Both the position numbers and the translations under genes were made by a program. A model generated the notes under the pieces. The model saw nothing but the letters and a program-made list of their open reading frames with translations, had not been told where the DNA came from and searched no databases. Positions 8,411 to 15,758 of a stretch of 34,139 bases of DNA are shown here, piece after piece; position 1 is the stretch's first letter; each line of letters begins with the position of its first letter. The DNA is taken from contig CAUJHX010000188.1 in assembly GCA_963204795.1 (NCBI GenBank), positions 1 through 34,139 on the forward strand, given 5' to 3'. The DNA is from Pseudomonadota bacterium. GTDB lineage: Bacteria; Pseudomonadota; Gammaproteobacteria; Steroidobacterales; Steroidobacteraceae.

Positions 8411-9331
8411 TCACCCCGTTCCAAGCGCAAATTCAATCCCCGCGCAGACCGCCGCCACCTGGGCCGCATTGCACTCCTCGGGTGTGACACCCGGGCTGTC
8501 GGGATAGACCTCGGTCGTGGTCGTGTAAGGCGCTCCCGTGATCCCGGCGCACAGGCCCAGTTGCCGCATGGGGTATCGAATGACACCGGGGGCGACCACA
8601 TCCGAGCCGATGATCTGGCCCCTGGCGTCTGCCGGTGCGATGTGGGTGATCCGGCCAACCGCGTCGATGATCGCCTGCTGGAAGGCGTGTTGCGGGTTCT
8701 CGCTGTCATCGACCAGATAGAAGCCATCCGGGATTTCGCCCGGTTCGAATGTCTTGCCATCGCGTGCAGCGAGCGCCGGCCGGAACTCGCTCTCGTCGCT
8801 GTCCGTCGTTTCGTGCAGATCGATGTGCAGCAGGAAGCGCCCGCGCAGCGGCGCGATCAGGCGCAGCAGCGCGGCGGACTCCTCCGCGGGGCTGCCTTCG
8901 CGAAACGAACGATTGGGGTCGATGGCGTTCGCGTTCCAGCGGTGGATGCGCTCGTAGGCCCAGGGGCTCACGCAGGGCGCTATTAGCAGGTTGATCCGCG
9001 CTGCATAGTCCTCGGCGCGGCGGTCGAGGAACTGCAACGCGCCACGTACGCCACTCGTCTCGTAACCATGCACGCCACCCGTCACGAGCGCAAGCGGAAG
9101 CTCCTCACGCCAGTTCCGGCTGCGCAATGCGAACAGGCGGTACCGATCCGGTGGATAGTCGAGCTGGCCATACTCCACCACCTCGAAGCGCGCGGCCAGT
9201 TGCTCGATCGCGCCCACCACATCGTCGTGGAAGCTGCGTCTGCGAACCTGGCGCGCCAGCCATGTGGTGCGCTCGGCATCACCCCAAGGCACGCCGGGTG
9301 TACCGATCGGATATGGCACGGAGGCGGGCAT
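8411..9331 (-). CDS. M14-family zinc carboxypeptidase-like protein
   Basis: A 306-residue protein from ATG 9331; a longer frame to 9412 adds a residue stretch with no family look. The M14 zinc motif HxxE is H88-G-Y-E91 in VTGGVHGYETSG, and the third ligand is probably H173 in LLHIDLHET. The catalytic Glu is likely in TTTTEVYPDS near the C terminus. WNANAIDPNRSF is the Asn-Arg substrate-carboxylate motif. Members cleave C-terminal residues or deacylate amino acids (the succinylglutamate desuccinylase/aspartoacylase branch). No signal peptide is seen. It is convergent with the PQQ dehydrogenase (15-bp gap) and divergent from the SRPBCC gene (62-bp gap). Exact substrate unknown. Confidence 0.85.
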   Translation of the reverse strand: MPASVPYPIGTPGVPWGDAERTTWLARQVRRRSFHDDVVGAIEQLAARFEVVEYGQLDYPPDRYRLFALRSRNWREELPLALVTGGVHGYETSGVRGALQFLDRRAEDYAARINLLIAPCVSPWAYERIHRWNANAIDPNRSFREGSPAEESAALLRLIAPLRGRFLLHIDLHETTDSDESEFRPALAARDGKTFEPGEIPDGFYLVDDSENPQHAFQQAIIDAVGRITHIAPADARGQIIGSDVVAPGVIRYPMRQLGLCAGITGAPYTTTTEVYPDSPGVTPEECNAAQVAAVCAGIEFALGTG

Positions 9332-9392
9332 GCTCGTTACTCTATCGCAGGATGCCGCAACCCGGCAGGCCGCATCTGTCAGGAGAGCTGCG

Positions 9393-9839
9393 ATGTCCAC
9401 CCACACCGTCAAGCTGCACCGTGTCCTTGCCGCGACGCCCGAGCGGGTCTATCGCGCATTCATCGATCCCGATGCCATGGCGAAATGGTTGCCGCCGGAC
9501 GGGTTCACGGGGAAAGTGCACCGGAGCGACGCGCGCGTGGGCGGCACGTACAGGATGTCGTTCACCAACTTCACGACGGGGCAGAATCACGCCTTCGGCG
9601 GCAAATACCTCGAACTCGTACCCCATGAACGCCTGCGTTACACGGATCGCTTCGAAGACCCGGGCCTCCCCGGTGAAATGATCACCACGATCACGATCAC
9701 GAAGGTGTCGGTCGGCGTGGAACTCGGCATCGTGCAGGAGGGCATCCCAGCCGCCATTCCCCCCGAGGCGTGTTATCTCGGCTGGCAGCAGTCGCTCACG
9801 TTGCTTGCGAGACTGGTCGAGCCGGAGATTCGGGAGTAA
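9393..9839 (+). CDS. SRPBCC / AHSA1-like domain protein
   Basis: A 148-residue protein starting at ATG 9393 behind an AGGAGAG ribosome site (9381-9387). The N-terminal pattern HRVLAATPERVYRAFIDPDAMAKWLPPDGF is the signature of the AHSA1 (Aha1-like) branch of the START/SRPBCC fold. It is followed by GGTYRMSF and the strand YTDRFEDP; the end is GWQQSLTLLARLVEPEIRE, the usual C-terminal helix. The fold forms a hydrophobic ligand pocket. Functions in this branch range from stress proteins to regulators and enzymes, so no specific role is claimed. It runs in the same direction as the alcohol dehydrogenase 28 bases downstream and is likely co-transcribed. Its C-terminal coding end is partly repeated at 10867-10888. 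Confidence 0.88.
   Translation: MSTHTVKLHRVLAATPERVYRAFIDPDAMAKWLPPDGFTGKVHRSDARVGGTYRMSFTNFTTGQNHAFGGKYLELVPHERLRYTDRFEDPGLPGEMITTITITKVSVGVELGIVQEGIPAAIPPEACYLGWQQSLTLLARLVEPEIRE
9817..9838. repeat. Direct repeat copy 1 (end of SRPBCC gene)
   Basis: This 22-base segment encodes the last residues (VEPEIRE) of the SRPBCC gene. It matches 10867-10888 at 19 of 22 positions, including 13 identical bases in a row. The second copy reads IEPEMRE in one frame, so it may be the relic of a second SRPBCC gene. Confidence 0.6.
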
Positions 9840-9867
9840 TGGTGCGCGTGATGCTCGATCTCCAGCC

Positions 9868-10857
9868 ATGAGAGCGATGTGCCTGCAGCGACCGGGCCAC
9901 AAACTGGAGGCGGTCGACAGGGCGACGCCCAGGCCAGGGCCCCGGCAGCTGCTGATAGAGGTCCTCGCCTGCGGAGTCTGTCGCACCGACCTCCATCTGA
10001 TCGATGGTGAACTGCCCGACATCCACTATCCCGTCGTGCCCGGCCACGAGATCGTGGGGCGTGTCGTGGGGTGCGGGCGGGATGTCAGCGAATTCGCCGT
10101 CGGCGCGCGCGTCGGCGTGCCGTGGCTCGGCTCGACGTGCGGGCACTGCGGGTACTGCACGACCGCGCGGGAGAATCTCTGCGGGGAGGCCCGCTTCACG
10201 GGATACACGCTCGACGGAGGTTTTGCGCAGCTCGTCATCGCCGACGCGGGTTTCTGTCTGCCGATCCCCGAACAGTACTCCAGCGTCGAGGCCGCGCCCC
10301 TGCTGTGCGCCGGCCTCATCGGTTACCGCGCGCTGACCGCAGCCGGGGATGCACACAACATCGGGCTGTACGGCTTCGGTGCGGCAGCCCATCTGATGGC
10401 ACAGATCTGCCGCGCGCAGGGACGGCAGGTTTTTGCCCTCACCCGTCCCGGCGACCTTGCAGCACAGGATTTCGCCAGGCGACTCGGTGCCGTCTGGGCG
10501 GGTGGATCCGATGAGACACCTCCGGAGGCGCTCGATGCGGCCATCCTCTTCGCGCCGGTCGGCGCGCTCGTGCCCGCTGCGCTCGCTGCGACGAGGAAGG
10601 GCGGCAAGGTCGTGTGCGCGGGCATCCACATGAGCGACATACCTGCTTTCGCATACCACTTGCTGTGGGGCGAAAGGACGATTCAGTCGGTGGCGAACCT
10701 GACGAGGGCCGATGGCGCTCGGTTCATGAAGCTCGCCACGGACGTGAAGCTCGAGGTCAGTACGGAACGGTTTGCGCTCGAGGATGCGAACGAGGCACTG
10801 GATCGACTGCGCGCGGGCCGGATCGAGGGTGCAGCTGTGCTCGACATTACGCAATGA
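9868..10857 (+). CDS. Zinc-dependent alcohol dehydrogenase (MDR family)
   Basis: A 329-residue medium-chain dehydrogenase from ATG 9868. Catalytic-zinc residues are C38 in CGVCRTDLH and H60-E61 in PGHEIVG. The four-cysteine structural-zinc lobe is CGHCGYCTTARENLC, about residues 90-104. The NAD(P)-binding turn is seen in GLYGFGAAAH. The sequence style (GFAQLVIADAGFCLPIP, then PVGALVPAALAATRKGGKVV) is that of the AdhA/AdhP-like zinc-dependent alcohol dehydrogenase family protein that often lies with SRPBCC or stress genes. It oxidises alcohols or reduces aldehydes with NAD(P). It follows the SRPBCC gene by 28 bases and precedes an SGNH lipoprotein by 34 bases, so the three probably form one transcript. 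Confidence 0.92.
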   Translation: MRAMCLQRPGHKLEAVDRATPRPGPRQLLIEVLACGVCRTDLHLIDGELPDIHYPVVPGHEIVGRVVGCGRDVSEFAVGARVGVPWLGSTCGHCGYCTTARENLCGEARFTGYTLDGGFAQLVIADAGFCLPIPEQYSSVEAAPLLCAGLIGYRALTAAGDAHNIGLYGFGAAAHLMAQICRAQGRQVFALTRPGDLAAQDFARRLGAVWAGGSDETPPEALDAAILFAPVGALVPAALAATRKGGKVVCAGIHMSDIPAFAYHLLWGERTIQSVANLTRADGARFMKLATDVKLEVSTERFALEDANEALDRLRAGRIEGAAVLDITQ

Positions 10858-10866
10858 CCCGGCAGA

Positions 10867-10888
10867 TCGAGCCGGAGATGAGGGAGTG
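10867..10888. repeat. Direct repeat copy 2 (between alcohol dehydrogenase and SGNH gene)
   Basis: This intergenic copy of the SRPBCC gene tail (19 of 22 bases as at 9817-9838) ends in GAGGGAG, which lies just before ATG 10892. The repeat therefore seems to supply the ribosome-binding site of the SGNH lipoprotein gene. Confidence 0.6.
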
Positions 10889-10891
10889 GAA

Positions 10892-11641
10892 ATGCGAATA
10901 CGATCTGCCGCAGTGGCGTGTCTTGTCGGGCTCATCATCACCGCATGCGCCGCAGGGCCGGTGCACACGCCGGCTCCGGCGCCCGCCCCGGATGCGGCGC
11001 TCACGCGGGCGCTCGGCACTGAAGTCGCGCAATTCACTGCCGCCGATCAGGCGTCGCCGCCCGCACCCTGCAGGGTGCTGTTCGTCGGCTCCTCCAGCAT
11101 CCGGATGTGGACCACGCTGTCCGAAGACATGGCGCCGCTCCCGGTGATCAACCGGGGGTTCGGCGGCTCCCACATCGAGCATGTCAACCGCTGGTTCGAT
11201 GCGCTGGTCGCAGTGAATCAGCCAAGCGCCATCGTGCTCTACGCAGGCGAGAACGATGTCGCGGACGGCAAGACGAAGCAGCGGGTACTCGCGGATTTCG
11301 CTGCGTTCATGAAGCGGAAGACCGCGGCGCTCGGCGATACGCCTGTCTACTTCATCTCCCTGAAGCCATCGAAGTCGCGATTCGGGCAACTCGCGCAGCA
11401 GAGCGAGGTCAATGCCGCGATCCGCAAGCTCGCTGCAAAGCGCGCGGACCTGCAGTACATCGACGTCGCCTCGCCGATGCTCGCAGACGGCAAGCCGCGG
11501 GATCTGTTTGCGCCGGACGATTTGCACATGACGCGTGATGGCTATGCGATCTGGACCCGGAGGGTGCGCGCGGCGCTCATGCCGCACGCAAAAGCGGACG
11601 CGTCGAGATGCCTGTCGAGGCGGCGATTGAGCCTGCCTTGA
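10892..11641 (+). CDS. SGNH/GDSL-type hydrolase, predicted lipoprotein
   Basis: A 249-residue protein from ATG 10892 with a GAGGGAG ribosome site. The N terminus is a lipoprotein signal: a hydrophobic stretch ends in ITAC, with the lipidated cysteine at C19. Block I is VGSSSIRMW, carrying the nucleophile Ser in GSSS rather than the classic GDS. Block II Gly is in NRGFGGSHI, block III Asn in GENDVADGK, and the catalytic Asp-His is in DDLHMTRDGY near the C terminus. All four SGNH positions are therefore visible. The family hydrolyses esters (lipids, acetylated sugars). Placement in the membrane facing the periplasm is predicted. The substrate is unknown. Confidence 0.88.
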   Translation: MRIRSAAVACLVGLIITACAAGPVHTPAPAPAPDAALTRALGTEVAQFTAADQASPPAPCRVLFVGSSSIRMWTTLSEDMAPLPVINRGFGGSHIEHVNRWFDALVAVNQPSAIVLYAGENDVADGKTKQRVLADFAAFMKRKTAALGDTPVYFISLKPSKSRFGQLAQQSEVNAAIRKLAAKRADLQYIDVASPMLADGKPRDLFAPDDLHMTRDGYAIWTRRVRAALMPHAKADASRCLSRRRLSLP

Positions 11642-11642
11642 T

Positions 11643-11965
11643 TTATAACGCCGGGATCCCGAGATCGGAGAGCCACCGGTAGGTCGGGTCGTAGTAGGCC
11701 GCGTCGCGTGTCGGGTCATCCCGCTGGCCTTCGGGCACGACGATCACCTGCCGAGTCGTGGAATCGTGTACTCGAATAATATTCTTCCGGGCGCGCCCGA
11801 CCATGCAGGCAGTGCTGCGCGCAGCGCCGTGATCTCCGTCAGCCATGCGGCCTTCTGGCTGATGAGATCGGCATACATCGATTGAGCCGTGATGTGACCG
11901 AAGATCTGCTCGGGTGCGTCGGCAAGGAAGCCGTCGATCGTGTTCGCGTAGCCCCAGCGCTGCAT
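11643..11965 (-). pseudogene. DUF2075 (Schlafen-like) helicase relic: N terminus fused to C terminus, frameshifted
   Basis: Two overlapping minus-strand frames make one broken gene. The first (from ATG 11965) reads MQRWGYANTIDGFL, then an ITALRAALP helix, then GRILFEYTIPRLGR and a stop near 11744. This matches the start of DUF2075 DNA/RNA helicases, whose N-terminal domain has the FE(Y/F)xIPRMGRR(V/I)D motif. The other frame picks up at once with QVIVVPEG, RDDPTRDAAYYDPTY, LSDLGI and stops at 11643. That tail resembles the family C terminus, after the helicase motifs. The whole helicase core of several hundred residues is missing. I read this as an internal deletion joining the two ends, with a frame change at about 11745-11760. 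It lies just past the 3' end of tRNA-Pro. Confidence 0.65.
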
Positions 11966-12013
11966 CATCCTCTCCTGGCGTCCTCTGCCAAGATAGGGCA
12001 TATCAGGGATCGA

Positions 12014-12090
<77 letters not shown>

Positions 12091-12171
12091 CTGCAGCGAG
12101 CCGCGAAGTGTACTGAACCGCCCGGAGGCATTCAAACGCGGTAGCCGACAAGCGACCAGCATGAGACAGAA

Positions 12172-12200
12172 TTGCTGGTGAAACAATATTGCCGTAATAT
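12172..12200 (+). promoter_or_regulatory. Promoter of the Xre/RES toxin-antitoxin operon
   Basis: A -35 TTGCTG (12172-12177) and a -10 TAATAT (12195-12200) are spaced by exactly 17 bases. The -10 lies inside a repeated AATATT motif (12185-12190 and 12196-12201), a likely operator for the antitoxin. The predicted transcript would start only about 4 bases before ATG 12211. Confidence 0.6.
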
Positions 12201-12210
12201 TTCCCTTGCA

Positions 12211-12597
12211 ATGAAAACGTCCAGCCATCGCAAGCCAGAGACAGCAACCGCCCCGGGCACTGTCCTCGCGCGCGCGGCGTTTCGGGCGGCGGGCTTTCTC
12301 GGGGTTTCTCAGGCCGACCTTGCCGACATCATCGGTGTCAGCAGCGCCACCGCATCGCGGCTCGCGCACAGTGGCAAGGCACTGGAGGAGGGCGGCAAGC
12401 CCTGGCAGCTTGCGGCACTTTTCGTGCGCGCCTTCCGCTCGCTCGACGCGATCGTCGGTTCCGATGACACGGCGGCGCGCACGTGGATGCGCGCGGCGAA
12501 CTCCGCGCTCGGTGGTGTTCCGCTCGAACTGATGCGTGACCCGGCCGGGCTCGCGCGCACCGTTGACTACCTGGACGCCGCCCGAGCTCGCCTCTAG
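12211..12597 (+). CDS. Antitoxin, Xre/MbcA/ParS family (DUF2384)
   Basis: A 128-residue protein from ATG 12211; the frame extends upstream, but that part is the promoter. The helix-turn-helix is at about residues 33-55 (FLGVSQADLADIIGVSSATASRLAHSG). The C-terminal DUF2384 toxin-binding part carries WMRAANSALGGVPLELM followed by DPAGLARTVDYLDAARARL. This is the usual antitoxin partner of RES-domain toxins: it binds the toxin and represses its own operon. The downstream RES gene overlaps its end. No ribosome site is visible before the ATG, in line with a near-leaderless mRNA. Confidence 0.9.
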   Translation: MKTSSHRKPETATAPGTVLARAAFRAAGFLGVSQADLADIIGVSSATASRLAHSGKALEEGGKPWQLAALFVRAFRSLDAIVGSDDTAARTWMRAANSALGGVPLELMRDPAGLARTVDYLDAARARL

Positions 12598-13276
12598 CGC
12601 GCGGCGTTACCAGCGCGCGCTGTGGCGGGTGGTCGAAGCGCAGCACACGGCTTCGACGATGCGCCTCGCCGACACGCTGCCCGAGCAGGCGCTGCTCGAG
12701 GCCATCCTCGAGGCGAGCAAACCGCTGTTGCCACCAGGTACCGGAAAGCTGCATTACCTGCTCGCGACGCCCTTTCGCTACCGGCCGCGCGCCGGCTCGC
12801 GCTTTCGCGCGCCTTTCGAAGGCGGCGTGTGGTACGGGGCCGAGCAACTGCGCACTGCGCTGGCCGAAAAGAGCTACTGGCGTCTGCGTTTCCTGCTCGA
12901 TTCACCGGAGACTCCCGATCTGAAGCCGGTGCCGCACACCGCCTTCAACGTCGCCGTGCGCGGCAAGGCGGTCGATCTGACGGCACTGCCATTGTCGAGG
13001 GATCGCGCCCTGTGGACTCACCGCAGCGACTACGGCGCGACACAGGCACTCGCCACCGCAGCGCGCAGCGCTGAACTCGAACTGATCCGCTATGAATCCG
13101 TGCGCGACCCCGGGCACGCGGCCTGTGTCGCCGCACTCGTGCCCGCGGTCTTCGGGCGCGCGAAACCGAAGGGACTCGAGACCTGGTTCATGGCAGCCTC
13201 GCGCGCGCATGTCCGGTGCGTGAGAGGAGCGCGGGGCGGGGAGACGTGGGAGTTCGCCGCCGCTGATCTCCTGTAG
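12536..13276 (+). CDS. RES-domain toxin (predicted NAD+-consuming)
   Basis: A 246-residue protein in the longest frame, from GTG 12536; TTG 12563 (LTTWTPPEL) is another possible start, since homologous proteins often begin with TTWTPP. The RES pattern is visible: YQRALWRVVEAQH near the N terminus, then FRYRPRAGSRF, FEGGVWYGAE and SYWRLRFLLDSP. RES toxins break down NAD+ when free of their Xre-type antitoxin, and the preceding gene is such an antitoxin. The genes overlap by 35-62 bases, so the toxin is translated by coupling. The length is longer than the 150-residue MbcT core but normal for this chromosomal subgroup. All regions look intact. Confidence 0.9.
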   Translation: MTRPGSRAPLTTWTPPELASSARRYQRALWRVVEAQHTASTMRLADTLPEQALLEAILEASKPLLPPGTGKLHYLLATPFRYRPRAGSRFRAPFEGGVWYGAEQLRTALAEKSYWRLRFLLDSPETPDLKPVPHTAFNVAVRGKAVDLTALPLSRDRALWTHRSDYGATQALATAARSAELELIRYESVRDPGHAACVAALVPAVFGRAKPKGLETWFMAASRAHVRCVRGARGGETWEFAAADLL

Positions 13277-13327
13277 AAGGCATATTACGCCGCACTCCGG
13301 GCCGTGGGCTGCATGCTCGCGAATCCA

Positions 13328-13366
13328 TTGGTTAGTCCATGCAAATTAGCTAACCTTCGTGCATGG
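13328..13366 (+). promoter_or_regulatory. Promoter/operator of the Phd-PIN operon with nested inverted repeats
   Basis: A -35-like TTGGTT (13328-13333) and a -10-like TAACCT (13351-13356) are 17 bases apart. Two inverted repeats cover them: GGTTAG/CTAACC (13330-13335, 13350-13355) and CCATGCA/TGCATGG (13337-13343, 13360-13366). The second repeat includes the ATG of the antitoxin gene. Binding of the antitoxin here would block both promoter and start codon. Confidence 0.55.
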
Positions 13367-13620
13367 GCGGCAAGGTATTCAACATGCATGCGGCCAAGAC
13401 CCGTCTCTCGCAGCTCGTGGCGCGGGCGGAGAAGGGCGAGCGCATCCTTATTGCCAGAGCCGGAAAGCCGGTTGCAGAGCTCGGACCCGCGCGCAAGGTG
13501 CGCAAGGCAGCCCTGCCGCCTGAGGATCCATTGCTGAATCTGGAGCAGTTTGCCCTCGATGGTCCAGGCGATGGATTGTCCAACGCTGAGATCGATCGCG
13601 CACTCTATGGCAAGTCGTGA
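13363..13620 (+). CDS. Antitoxin, Phd/YefM family
   Basis: An 85-residue protein. VFNMHAAKTRLSQLVARAEKGERI followed by ARAGKPVAEL is the Phd/YefM fold: a beta strand, the AKTxLSxL helix, and the GKPVAxL strand. The C-terminal part is the disordered toxin-binding tail. ATG 13363 keeps the first beta strand; ATG 13384 is weaker because it would remove it. The gene overlaps the PIN toxin by 14 bases. Family antitoxins bind an operator at the promoter, and nested repeats are present at 13330-13366. The predicted mRNA has almost no leader. Confidence 0.9.
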   Translation: MGGKVFNMHAAKTRLSQLVARAEKGERILIARAGKPVAELGPARKVRKAALPPEDPLLNLEQFALDGPGDGLSNAEIDRALYGKS

Positions 13621-14029
13621 CGCGTTTGTCGATACCTCAGGACTTTACGCGCTCATCAATCGCAATGATCCCGCTCATGGCGCAGCGCGAGTTGCGGTGG
13701 GCCGGTTGCTGCGTGACGGGAGACGGCTGGTAGTCACCGATTACGTCATCGACGAATCGGCGACACTCGCCAAGGCGCGCGGCGGCGCGCAACTCGCAGG
13801 ACGGGTACTCGAGTTGATCGAGCAAAGCCATGGCTTGCGGGTCGAGTGGATCGGGCCAGAGCGATTCGAGGCGACCAAGGCATTTTTCCGCCGTCATGCC
13901 GGTCACGGCTATTCGTTCACCGATTGCAGCAGCTTCGTCGTGATGCGTGAGCTGCGTTTGGCGCAGGCGCTGACCAGCGATCGGCATTTCGCAGAGGCGG
14001 GATGGGAAGTGTTGTTGCCGGTTTCCTGA
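13607..14029 (+). CDS. PIN-domain toxin (VapC-like ribonuclease)
   Basis: A 140-residue protein from ATG 13607. The PIN acidic residues are present: FVDTSGLYAL (first Asp), TDYVIDES (Glu/Asp), FTDCSSFVVM (Asp) and TSDRHF (final Asp). The family cuts RNA using Mg2+ held by these residues. It overlaps the antitoxin end by 14 bases, as is normal for VapBC-type pairs. Phd with PIN is a common mixed pairing. It is convergent with ispB, with a 6-base gap. Confidence 0.92.
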   Translation: MASRDAFVDTSGLYALINRNDPAHGAARVAVGRLLRDGRRLVVTDYVIDESATLAKARGGAQLAGRVLELIEQSHGLRVEWIGPERFEATKAFFRRHAGHGYSFTDCSSFVVMRELRLAQALTSDRHFAEAGWEVLLPVS

Positions 14030-14040
14030 GTCGCCTCAGG
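14025..14040. terminator. Stem-loop between PIN toxin and ispB holding both stop codons
   Basis: CCTGAG-TCGC-CTCAGG is a perfect 6-bp stem with a 4-base loop. The PIN stop TGA (14027-14029) lies in one arm and the ispB stop (14036-14038, minus strand) in the other. No T-run follows on either side, so termination is doubtful. It may act to separate the convergent genes. Confidence 0.35.
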
Positions 14041-15004
14041 CCTGGTGCGCCACCGCGAACGCCGCAAGCGCTGCGAGCGCCTCGCGGTGGGGCGAAGGTG
14101 GCACGGCCTGCAGGGCGAGCGTCGCCTGCTTCGCCTCGCGCCGCGCGAGTCCTTCGGCGTAGTCGAGTCCACCGGTCGCCTCGATGGCCGCGATGATCGC
14201 GTCGAGATGCTCGAGCCCGCCGTGTTCGATCGCTGCGCGGATCTGCGCCTGCTGCGCATCGTTGCCCATGCGCAGCGCGTGGATGAGAGGCAACGTCGGC
14301 TTGCCTTCGGCAAGGTCATCACCGAGGTTCTTGCCGCGCGCCGAGGGGTCCGAGCGGTAGTCGAGCACGTCGTCGATCAGCTGGTACGCGGTGCCGAGGT
14401 GGCGCCCGTAGCGGCGCAGCGCATCCTGCACGTCGCTCGTCGCGTTCGCGAGCACCGCGGCGACCTGCGCACCTGCCTCGAAGAGACGCGCCGTCTTGCG
14501 GTAGATCACCTCGTGGTAGCGCTGCTCGGTCGTTTCCGGATCGTGCGCGTTCATCAGCTGCAGCACTTCGCCTTCGGCGATCGCATTGGTCGCGTCGGCC
14601 ATGATCTCCATGACTTGCTGCGAGCCGATCGCCGCCATCATCTGGAAGGCGCGCGAGTAGACGAAATCGCCCACGAGGACGCTCGCCTGGTTGCCGAAGA
14701 CCGCGTTCGCGGTGTCGCGTCCACGGCGCTTCGATGAACCGTCGACGACGTCGTCATGCAGCAGCGTGGCCGTGTGGATGAACTCGATGAAGGCGGCCGC
14801 TTCGGTGTGGCGGCGGCCGCCGGCGCCGCAGGCGCGCCCGGCGAGCACCACGAGCAGCGGGCGCAGGCGCTTGCCGCCGCCGGCGATGATGTGCTCGGCC
14901 ACCTGGTCGACGAGCGGGACCGTGCTCGTGAGGCTCGCCCGTACCACATCGTCGACGGCAGTGAGGTCGGCGCGCACCAGGGCGCGGATTTGCTCGAGGG
15001 TCAT
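14036..15004 (-). CDS. ispB: Octaprenyl/polyprenyl diphosphate synthase
   Basis: A 322-residue trans-isoprenyl diphosphate synthase. The first Asp-rich motif is DDVVD in LLHDDVVDGSSKRRG, and the second is DDVLD in YQLIDDVLDY; both bind Mg2+-diphosphate. GGGKRLRPLL at about residue 42 is the substrate-Arg motif. It builds the side chain of ubiquinone. Its position next to and divergent from rplU-rpmA-obgE is the standard gammaproteobacterial order, which supports ispB over the shorter farnesyl synthases. ATG 15004 is the family start. Confidence 0.93.
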   Translation of the reverse strand: MTLEQIRALVRADLTAVDDVVRASLTSTVPLVDQVAEHIIAGGGKRLRPLLVVLAGRACGAGGRRHTEAAAFIEFIHTATLLHDDVVDGSSKRRGRDTANAVFGNQASVLVGDFVYSRAFQMMAAIGSQQVMEIMADATNAIAEGEVLQLMNAHDPETTEQRYHEVIYRKTARLFEAGAQVAAVLANATSDVQDALRRYGRHLGTAYQLIDDVLDYRSDPSARGKNLGDDLAEGKPTLPLIHALRMGNDAQQAQIRAAIEHGGLEHLDAIIAAIEATGGLDYAEGLARREAKQATLALQAVPPSPHREALAALAAFAVAHQA

Positions 15005-15073
15005 CCGGGTAGCCTATCAGGACCGCGCGGCAGCGCCTTGGCAAGACGCTGTTTTCATTGACGAATCAGCAGT

Positions 15074-15102
15074 TTGACCGCGCCGGGGCCGCTGAGTACA
15101 CT
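15074..15102 (+). promoter_or_regulatory. Promoter of the rplU-rpmA operon
   Basis: -35 TTGACC (15074-15079) and -10 TACACT (15097-15102) with 17-base spacing make a strong sigma-70-like promoter. A GAGGAG ribosome site (15116-15121) follows, then ATG 15132. Confidence 0.75.
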
Positions 15103-15131
15103 ACGCGGCCTTTTTGAGGAGCTTTGCGATC

Positions 15132-15440
15132 ATGTACGCGGTCATCGCCACGGGCGGCAAGCAGTATCGGGTGGAGAAGGGCCAGGTGCTGCGCATCGAG
15201 AAGCTCGACGCGGAACCGGGCGCCACCGTCACGTTCGACCAGGTGCTGCTCGTGGGCGCCGGCAGCGATGTCAAGGTCGGCTCGCCGCTGCTCGCGGGCG
15301 CGAAAGTGACCGGCACCGTCGAACGCCACGGCAAGGGCGACAAGGTGGCGATCGTCAAGTTCCGCCGCCGCAAGCATTACCTGCGGATGAAGAACCACCG
15401 GCAGCTCTTCACCGAAGTCAAGGTTACGGAGATCGTCTGA
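15132..15440 (+). CDS. rplU: 50S ribosomal protein L21
   Basis: A 102-residue protein, the exact usual size. [18 protein letters not shown] and the end [22 protein letters not shown] are canonical for L21. The start ATG 15132 has a GAGGAG ribosome site; the in-frame codons upstream are not part of the protein. It is followed by rpmA with a 1-base gap. Confidence 0.98.
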   Translation: MYAVIATGGKQYRVEKGQVLRIEKLDAEPGATVTFDQVLLVGAGSDVKVGSPLLAGAKVTGTVERHGKGDKVAIVKFRRRKHYLRMKNHRQLFTEVKVTEIV

Positions 15441-15441
15441 A

Positions 15442-15699
15442 ATGGCACACAAGAAAGCAGGCGGCAGCACCCGCAACGGCCGCGAGTCCCACAGCAAGCG
15501 CCTCGGCGTGAAGAAATTCGGCGGTGAGGCCGTGCTCGCCGGCAACATCCTCGTGCGCCAGCGTGGCACCGAATACCACGCCGGCCCGAATGTCGGCATG
15601 GGTACCGACCACACGTTGTTTGCGCTGAAGGGCGGCACGGTGCGTTTCGCGGTGAAGGGCGCCGACCAGCGTCGCTATGTGAGCGTCGACGCGGCGTAA
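15442..15699 (+). CDS. rpmA: 50S ribosomal protein L27
   Basis: An 85-residue protein with [22 protein letters not shown] at its N terminus, the peptidyl-transferase-centre tail of L27. There is no Firmicutes-type N-terminal extension to cleave. It is co-transcribed with rplU and followed by an intrinsic terminator at 15730-15753. Confidence 0.98.
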   Translation: MAHKKAGGSTRNGRESHSKRLGVKKFGGEAVLAGNILVRQRGTEYHAGPNVGMGTDHTLFALKGGTVRFAVKGADQRRYVSVDAA

Positions 15700-15729
15700 C
15701 ACTCCCGGCCACAGGTCCACAACATGAAG

Positions 15730-15753
15730 CCCCGGCCCAGTGCCGGGGTTTTT
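15730..15753 (+). terminator. Intrinsic terminator after rpmA
   Basis: CCCCGGC-CCAGT-GCCGGGG is a perfect 7-bp GC stem with a 5-base loop, followed by TTTTT (15749-15753). It ends only 5 bases before the obgE start codon. Confidence 0.88.
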
Positions 15754-15758
15754 ATTTC

